A stretch of 19,572 bases of DNA from Roseiarcus sp031367195 (GTDB taxonomy: Bacteria > Pseudomonadota > Alphaproteobacteria > Rhizobiales > Beijerinckiaceae). Each line of letters starts with the position of its first letter. Positions within the stretch are counted from its first letter, which is position 1. The stretch is from contig JANLPL010000111.1 of NCBI GenBank assembly GCA_031367195.1, positions 1 through 19,572 on the forward strand, given 5' to 3'. The notes under the pieces were generated by a model. That model did no database searches and was not told the DNA's origin. It saw nothing but the letters and a program-made list of their open reading frames with translations. The translations under genes were made by a program, and so were the position numbers. Shown here piece after piece: positions 14,791 through 19,572 of this stretch.

Positions 14791-15990
14791 ATGGCGCACG
14801 ACGAAAGCTCCGGCGCAGGCGCGCCAACCAAGCTGGTGATTCGCAACGTCGGGCTGATGCTCAGCGGCGACCTCGCCCGACCGATCCTCGACGCCGACGC
14901 GCTCGTCGCAGTCGATGGCCGCATTGCGAGCGTTGGCCGACTAGAGGATCTCGACGTTGCGGGAGCGACCACGACGATCGACGCGCAGGGCGTCGCGCTG
15001 GCGCCGGGCCTCATCGACAGCCATGTCCACCCGGTCGCGGGCGACTGGACGCCGCGGCAGAACCAGCTTGGTTGGATCGACTCCTGCCTGCATGGCGGGG
15101 TCACGACCATGGTCTCCGCGGGCGAGGTGCATACGCCGGGCCGGCCGCGCGACATCGTCGGCCTTAAAGCGATGGCGATCACGGCGCAACGCACGTTCTC
15201 CGCATTCCGCGCCAGCGGGGTAAAGGTGCACGCCGGCGCGCCTGTCATCGAGCACGGCATGGAGGAGAGCGACTTCAAGGAACTGGCGCAGGCGGGGGTG
15301 CGCTTCCTCGGCGAGGTCGGGCTGGGCGGCGTCAAGGACGGACCGACGGCGCGCAAAATGGTCGCGTGGGCGCGCAAATATGGCTTCAACAGCACGATTC
15401 ACACCGGCGGCCCTTCGATTCCCGGCTCCGGCCTGATTGATGCGGACATCGTGCTCGAAGCGGACACCGACGTCATCGGCCATATCAACGGCGGCCACAC
15501 GGCGTTGCCCGACGGTCAGATCGCGCGCCTTTGCGAGCGCTGCGGGCGCGGGCTCGAACTTGTGCACAACGGCAACGAGCGTGCGGCGCTTTTCACGCTG
15601 CGCGCCGCCAAAGAGCTTGACCAGCTCGAGCGGGTGATCCTGGGGACCGACGCGCCGGCGGGCTCCGGCGTGCAACCGCTGGGAATCCTCAGGATGATCT
15701 CGATGCTTTCGTCGCTCGGCGACGTTCCGGCCGAGGTCGCTTTCTGTTTCGCCACCGGCAACACCGCGCGAATGCGGGCGCTCGACTGCGGTCTGATCGA
15801 AGTTGGCAAGGCGGCCGATTTCGTGTTCCTCGACCGGGCGCAACATTCGGCCGGCAAAACCCTGCTCGACAGCGTGCGCCTCGGCGATCTGCCGGGCGTC
15901 GGCATGACCGTGATCGATGGCGTCGTGCGCAGCCAGCGCAGCCGCAATACGCCGCCGGCCGACCGGGCGCCGACGATCGAGCCGAAATAG
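14791..15990 (+). CDS. ena: Enamidase-like metal-dependent amidohydrolase (nicotinate degradation)
   Basis: A 399-aa amidohydrolase-superfamily enzyme closely resembling enamidase of Eubacterium barkeri, which opens the ring of 1,4,5,6-tetrahydro-6-oxonicotinate to give 2-formylglutarate and ammonia. Metal-site residues are visible: HxH in IDSHVHP (H78, H80), E175 in GEVGLGG (enamidase uses Glu where relatives have carboxylated Lys), H204 in TIHTGG, H231 in GHINGG and D287 in GTDAPAGSG. The enamidase signatures HGGVTTMVSAGE (101-112) and the C-terminal S-R-N-T-P-P-A are also present. The ATG at 14791 fits the family's N-terminus; an ATG at 14653 would add 46 residues without similarity. It converges on an operon with a 6-hydroxynicotinate reductase homologue, supporting the assignment. 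The exact substrate is inferred. Confidence 0.86.
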   Translation: MAHDESSGAGAPTKLVIRNVGLMLSGDLARPILDADALVAVDGRIASVGRLEDLDVAGATTTIDAQGVALAPGLIDSHVHPVAGDWTPRQNQLGWIDSCLHGGVTTMVSAGEVHTPGRPRDIVGLKAMAITAQRTFSAFRASGVKVHAGAPVIEHGMEESDFKELAQAGVRFLGEVGLGGVKDGPTARKMVAWARKYGFNSTIHTGGPSIPGSGLIDADIVLEADTDVIGHINGGHTALPDGQIARLCERCGRGLELVHNGNERAALFTLRAAKELDQLERVILGTDAPAGSGVQPLGILRMISMLSSLGDVPAEVAFCFATGNTARMRALDCGLIEVGKAADFVFLDRAQHSAGKTLLDSVRLGDLPGVGMTVIDGVVRSQRSRNTPPADRAPTIEPK

Positions 15991-16022
15991 GCGCCGCGAC
16001 GCCAGCCGCCGCTCGTCGCCTT

Positions 16023-16041
16023 CTGGCGGCGCCAGCGTTTT
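16023..16041 (+). terminator. Weak candidate terminator after the enamidase gene
   Basis: CTGGCG-G-CGCCAG (16023-16035) followed by CGTTTT, 33 bp after the enamidase stop and in the 145-bp gap between convergent genes. The T-run is short. No other gene can be supported in this gap. Confidence 0.3.
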
Positions 16042-16135
16042 CGCGGTGATCTCGCGCGCAAACGGCTCGGCGTGCGCGTGGATTTCGGCGCCGACCGGCG
16101 TGGCTGATATCGCCGTCCGCCTCATCGCGTCGGAG

Positions 16136-16720
16136 CTAACGCAGCCCATCGACGCCCTTGATCTCATCTTTCCTGAGCCCGCCGACGCGCGGATGCGGAC
16201 GGCCGGAATCGGTGACGGCGACCGCCACCATGATCTCGTTGGCGCGCGGCGCGTCGTTCAACCGCACCTCCATGCCGTCGAAATGGCTGCGCACAAACGC
16301 CGCGTCCTTGTGTCCGAGCGGCACATCGAGCGCCACGCCCGGACCGCCGCGCTTCTTCGACGAGGGGATCAGCGCCGCGCCCTTGGTCAAGGCCTGACGC
16401 ACGGGCGCGCCCAGCTTGGGGTGCAGGATCGCCGCGGCGTGCTCCAATTCGCCATTCTCGCCGACGGCGGCGGCCTTGCCGTAGCTCTCGGCGCGCTCGC
16501 CGGGAATGCCGAGCGCCGCGATGGCCTTCTGCGCCAGCAGCGCGCCAAGCTCCTCGCCAATGTCCATCAGTTCGGCGAGGTCTTCGACGTAGCGCCCGGC
16601 GAACGGGTTCTCGATCACCGCCACGGCGGCGGCGCGGCGCGTCGGCGGATCGACGGCGCGCCCGCCTTCCTCATGCGTCTCCTCGACGAATGTGGCGAGC
16701 TTGCGGATCTTTGCTTTCAT
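16136..16720 (-). CDS. PF06684 'amino acid synthesis' family protein, copy 2
   Basis: A 194-aa protein of the family labelled amino acid synthesis, whose biochemical role is unknown to me. Visible family features: R-R-A-A-A-V-A-V-I-E-N-P-F-A-G-R-Y-V-E-D-L near the N-terminus, E-S-Y-G-K-A-A-A-V-G-E-N-G-E-L-E-H centrally, then PSSKKRGGPGVALDVPLGHK and R-S-H-F-D-G-M-E-V-R. It ends in G-V-D-G-L-R. It is the last gene of the reductase operon and its ATG overlaps the stop of copy 1 as ATGA, so it is translationally coupled. It shares the same length and layout with copy 1 but is clearly diverged, suggesting an old tandem duplication and perhaps a heteromeric complex. Confidence 0.85.
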   Translation of the reverse strand: MKAKIRKLATFVEETHEEGGRAVDPPTRRAAAVAVIENPFAGRYVEDLAELMDIGEELGALLAQKAIAALGIPGERAESYGKAAAVGENGELEHAAAILHPKLGAPVRQALTKGAALIPSSKKRGGPGVALDVPLGHKDAAFVRSHFDGMEVRLNDAPRANEIMVAVAVTDSGRPHPRVGGLRKDEIKGVDGLR

Positions 16721-17301
16721 CGGAGGCCGTCCCTGGCTTTGATCTCGGAGGCTTTCAGGCCGCCGGCGCGGTTGTGGACGCGCGGACCGGTCGACATCGC
16801 GAGCGCGAGCAGCAGTTCGTCCGCGCGGGGCGCATCGACGATTCCGACCTCGATCGCGTCGAAGTGGCTGCGAACGTAGGAGGCGTCGATATGCGTGATC
16901 GGCACGTCGAGCCGCGCGCCGACGCCAGCGACTTTCTTGGCCGAGGGCACGATGGCGAGCGCGCCGCCGAGCGCCTCGCGCATCGCATAGCCGCCCGGAA
17001 CATGCCACAGCGCGCCGTGTTCGATCTCGCCGGCCGAGCCGACGATCGCCCCCTTGCCATAGCCCTCGATGGACTTGCGGTCGCCGCCGAGCGCGTCGAT
17101 CAGCGCTTTCGCCAGTTCGAGTCCGAGCGGCTTGAGGTCATCGGAAAAGCCGACGATGTCCTCGACATAACGGCCGGCGAACGGGTTCCTGATGACCGCG
17201 AGAATGGCCGCGCGTCGGTAGGGCAGGGCGGCGACCGGACCACCCTCGTGAAAAATCTCCTCGATCTGGATCACGCGCTTACGCAGCTCAACCGACGGCA
17301 T
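16717..17301 (-). CDS. PF06684 'amino acid synthesis' family protein, copy 1
   Basis: A 194-aa paralogue of the downstream gene. Shared landmarks: V-I-R-N-P-F-A-G-R-Y-V-E-D-I, E-G-Y-G-K-G-A-I-V-G-S-A-G-E-I-E-H, VPSAKKVAGVGARLDVPITH, R-S-H-F-D-A-I-E-V and a terminal D-G-L-R. The ATG at 17301 is chosen because GGAG lies nine bases upstream and the protein then matches copy 2 end to end; it overlaps the UPF0280 gene by 14 bp. No signal peptide or membrane segment is seen, so it is probably cytosolic. From context it is likely to serve the same heteroaromatic pathway as the reductase and enamidase, possibly as a ring-product hydrolase or a chaperone-like partner; that is speculation. Confidence 0.85.
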   Translation of the reverse strand: MPSVELRKRVIQIEEIFHEGGPVAALPYRRAAILAVIRNPFAGRYVEDIVGFSDDLKPLGLELAKALIDALGGDRKSIEGYGKGAIVGSAGEIEHGALWHVPGGYAMREALGGALAIVPSAKKVAGVGARLDVPITHIDASYVRSHFDAIEVGIVDAPRADELLLALAMSTGPRVHNRAGGLKASEIKARDGLR

Positions 17302-18187
17302 GGCGGGGCTCCATTGCGAGGGCGGGCGCGGGGCGTTCCGGTTTGTAGCGGCCCGGGCTGGCGCCGACAAGGCGGGTTCGCCCGCCAAGCCGCAACGCCG
17401 CGGCGCCGATCAGGCCAAGGTCGAGCCAATGCCGCGCCTCGTCGGCGCCGCGGCCGAGCGCGTTGGCGATCTCGGCGCCGCTCAGCGAGCCGACGGCAAG
17501 CGTCACCGGACGGTCGCCGAGATCGCTTTGCGGATCGCGGGCGCGGGCGGGCGCACGGAAAATGGCGGGATGCCCGGGCAGATCGACCGCGTTGGCGATC
17601 AGCGTCGCCGCCGCGTCGGCAAGCGCGGCCGTGGCGGCGATGACCGTGACCGCGTCGGCGATCCCGAGCGAGAAACTGCGGCCGCGCCAACCCGAGGTGG
17701 CGACGCCGCGCTCGTCGTCACGCCCCTTGAGGCAGGCTTTGCCGAACAAGGCGGGCCGGTCGGGCCGCGCGACCATGCCGATCGCGAACGACGCTTCGGG
17801 CGAGAGGTGCAGCGCGATGTCGCCGCCGTTGTTGACATAGGCGCGCTCGAGCGGCGCGGCGGCGACCATCGCCGCGAGCACCTCCTCGGCCACCGCGCCG
17901 GCGACGGCCGCCATCGGGGTCAGGAAGCGCTCGGCGGCGAACGGCGCAACGGCGTCGGCCATACGCCGGGCGACGACGCCTTCCGGGCGCGGGCCGACCG
18001 CCGTGCGCAGCCGTGGCAGTTCGGCGCAAAGCTCGTCGAGGATCGTCGCAAACCGCGACGCGGCGGCGTCATAGGCGGCGGCCACCGCGTTCGGCGCACC
18101 CGACGCTTCGAGGATGAGGTCGATCGGGCCATCGTGAAAATGCCGCCGCTGGTCGGGCAGAACGGCGAATTGCGCGCGCGCGTTCAC
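17288..18187 (-). CDS. UPF0280 family protein, ApbE-like
   Basis: A 299-aa protein of the UPF0280 family, distantly related in fold to ApbE flavin transferases. Family marks: F-L-T-P-M-A-A-V-A-G-A-V-A-E-E-V (88-103), Y-V-N-N-G-G-D-I-A-L-H-L (117-128) and A-A-A-T-L-I-A-N-A-V-D-L (192-203). The GGD motif and the C-terminal helix correspond to the flavin/metal region of ApbE. The GTG start at 18187 overlaps the reductase stop as GTGA, so the two are coupled and likely made in fixed ratio. ApbE enzymes attach FMN to Ser/Thr of target proteins, and E. barkeri 6-hydroxynicotinate reductase is reported to carry covalent flavin. A role as its flavinylating enzyme is therefore an attractive inference, but not proven. 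Confidence 0.85.
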   Translation of the reverse strand: MNARAQFAVLPDQRRHFHDGPIDLILEASGAPNAVAAAYDAAASRFATILDELCAELPRLRTAVGPRPEGVVARRMADAVAPFAAERFLTPMAAVAGAVAEEVLAAMVAAAPLERAYVNNGGDIALHLSPEASFAIGMVARPDRPALFGKACLKGRDDERGVATSGWRGRSFSLGIADAVTVIAATAALADAAATLIANAVDLPGHPAIFRAPARARDPQSDLGDRPVTLAVGSLSGAEIANALGRGADEARHWLDLGLIGAAALRLGGRTRLVGASPGRYKPERPAPALAMEPRHAVG

Positions 18188-19572
18188 CTGGACCCCGCCA
18201 GCCGAGCGACGACGCCGTCAACGAACACATTGGTCGCGCGTTCGCTATGGCGCGCGAGCACATCGCTCAAAGCCCGCACCTCGTCGATATGGCCGCCGAG
18301 CGCGGCGTAATCGTCGAGACGCAGCGTGAACTCGATCGGCGCGACGATCGCCGGCGTCGGCACATAGCCGAAGGCGTTCTTCGGCAGCCGCGAGACGTCA
18401 ACCATGAAGGTGATGCCGCCGCCGGGCCAGACATAGACGGGCGCGCCGCCAGCGGTCACCGTCGTCAGCGCGTCGTGCACCGAGCAGGTGAGGCGCACCG
18501 GGTTTTCGGTGACGCCGGCGCGTAGCGAGCCGCCCGCTCCGGCCATGAACAGCACGGTGCAGAGCGCCGGTTCGCAGTTCTCGGTGACGCGCTCGACTGA
18601 CTCGCGCAAGGACTCCGGCAGTTCCTCCCGCACAGGCTTCAACTCGTCGTTGAGCCGGTAGAAGGCGTGTTGCTCGCCGGTCGTCGAGACCATCAGCATC
18701 GTCATGCCCGGCCATGCGACCTTCGGGTTGAAGCCGGCGACGATCTCCAACGGATCGCTGATGTTGGCGCCGCCCCAGCCCGTTCCAGGCTCGGCGACAT
18801 GGAAATAGCGGCCCGGCGTCGAGCGTCGGCCCTTCATGCGGATGCCGGTGTCGCGCGCGCCCAACAGTTTGCCGGCCTGATGCTCGGACAGCACGCCGGT
18901 GATGTGGTCGTCGACAACGACGACTTCATCGACCTTGCCATACCATTGCCGGGCGAACATGCCGATCGTCGCCGAGCCGCAGCCGACGCGCATCCGATGT
19001 TCACGCTGGCCGTTGACGATCGGCGGCTTGCCGGCTTCGACGACAACAGTCGCGCCGCCATCGACGCTGAGTTCCACTGGCTTGCCATTGCAGAGATCGA
19101 GCAGCGTCCGGCAGGTGACGCGGCCCTCCTTCTTACCGCCGTGGGTGAGGTGGTTGACGCCGCCGAGCGACAGCATTTGCGACCCGTATTCGCCGGTCGT
19201 CACATGGCCGACCGGCTCGCCCTCGGCGCGCACCACGGCGCATTCGGCGCCCAGATGTCGGTCGGTGTCGATCTTCAGCTTGACGCCGCAATAGCTGTAG
19301 ATGCCTTCGGTCACCACCGTCACCATATCGACGCCGTCGATCTGGCTGGAGACGATGAACGGCGCTGGTTTGTAGTCGGGATAGGTGGTGCCCGCGCCGA
19401 TCGCGGTGACGAAAGGATGCGCGCCGCCGACGATGTCGCCGCTCCAGCTTTCCGCGGCTCCCGCGAAGGCGGCGATGCGACCGCCCTCGTGCAAGGTTCG
19501 GTCGAGCAGCACATGCGGATCGACGCGCACCAAGAGGCCATTCTCGTTGGCGTAGCGGTCGCAGGCCCCCGT
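18184..19572 (-). CDS. hnr: 6-hydroxynicotinate reductase-like protein (partial at the window edge)
   Basis: The reading frame is open to the window edge, so the 5' end is missing; 462 residues are visible, starting G-A-C-D-R-Y-A-N-E-N-G-L-L-V-R-V-D-P. It resembles 6-hydroxynicotinate reductase, which reduces the pyridone ring with low-potential electrons. Recognisable stretches include GAGTTYPDYKPAPFIVSSQI, TTGEYGSQMLSLGG, VGCGSATIGMF, GTGWGGANI and WPGGGITFMVDVSRLPKN. The Cys in G-A-C-D-R may be the last of an N-terminal Fe-S ligand set outside the window. A TTG at 19533 could be mistaken for a start but cuts conserved sequence. It leads the operon with UPF0280 and the two PF06684 genes. 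The family call is by recall of the homologous group; the substrate is inferred from the enamidase neighbour. Confidence 0.78.
   Translation of the reverse strand, partial: TGACDRYANENGLLVRVDPHVLLDRTLHEGGRIAAFAGAAESWSGDIVGGAHPFVTAIGAGTTYPDYKPAPFIVSSQIDGVDMVTVVTEGIYSYCGVKLKIDTDRHLGAECAVVRAEGEPVGHVTTGEYGSQMLSLGGVNHLTHGGKKEGRVTCRTLLDLCNGKPVELSVDGGATVVVEAGKPPIVNGQREHRMRVGCGSATIGMFARQWYGKVDEVVVVDDHITGVLSEHQAGKLLGARDTGIRMKGRRSTPGRYFHVAEPGTGWGGANISDPLEIVAGFNPKVAWPGMTMLMVSTTGEQHAFYRLNDELKPVREELPESLRESVERVTENCEPALCTVLFMAGAGGSLRAGVTENPVRLTCSVHDALTTVTAGGAPVYVWPGGGITFMVDVSRLPKNAFGYVPTPAIVAPIEFTLRLDDYAALGGHIDEVRALSDVLARHSERATNVFVDGVVARLAGSR

Noticed and set aside
15991..16125. Possible short minus-strand gene starting ATG near 16125, M-R-R-T-A-I-S-A-T-P-V-G
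   Set aside because: The codons look coding-like for about 45 residues, but there is no Shine-Dalgarno, and the frame then runs antisense through the enamidase gene without a stop. It cannot be separated from chance.

Overview
The window looks like part of a repABC replicon (plasmid, megaplasmid or chromid) of a GC-rich alphaproteobacterium, probably Hyphomicrobiales. The main evidence is a complete repA-repB-repC operon with its antisense RNA. Alphaproteobacterial codon use and a perfect CtrA-type box in front of repA agree with this. I cannot name the genus, and integration of the locus into a chromosome is not excluded.

Layout. (1) 1-4821: the start of a divergent gene (perhaps an acyl-CoA dehydrogenase) at the left edge, then a tight operon for a biotin-dependent acyl-CoA carboxylase of the methylcrotonyl/geranyl-CoA carboxylase type. 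Its alpha subunit is split into separate biotin carboxylase and biotin carrier genes. The carboxyltransferase and a PaaG-like crotonase follow. (2) 4822-8830: control region, repA, repB, ctRNA and repC, with a candidate parS between repA and repB and an AT-rich candidate origin inside repC. (3) 8831-9342: a gene-poor stretch with a resolvase-site-like palindrome. (4) 9343-13091: a cargo-free Tn5053/Tn7-like transposon with 31-bp terminal inverted repeats. tniA carries an in-frame amber stop, tniB has two compensating frameshifts and tniQ is intact. (5) 13092-about 14640: remains of a second repABC locus in the opposite orientation (pieces of repA and repB and the last 34 codons of repC), with a 153-bp palindromic MITE-like repeat in the repA remnant. 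(6) 14791-19572: an enamidase gene converging on a four-gene, translationally coupled operon: 6-hydroxynicotinate reductase-like (cut by the window edge), UPF0280 (ApbE-like), and two tandem PF06684 'amino acid synthesis' paralogues.

How it fits together. The right-hand block resembles the reductive branch of nicotinate breakdown: 6-hydroxynicotinate is reduced to tetrahydro-6-oxonicotinate, whose ring enamidase then opens. The conserved partners of unknown function may mature or extend that enzyme set. The left-hand carboxylase operon handles an unsaturated acyl-CoA of unknown identity. The middle records replicon history: two repABC systems were once present, one was inactivated by deletion and insertion, and the other remains apparently intact with possible cell-cycle control.
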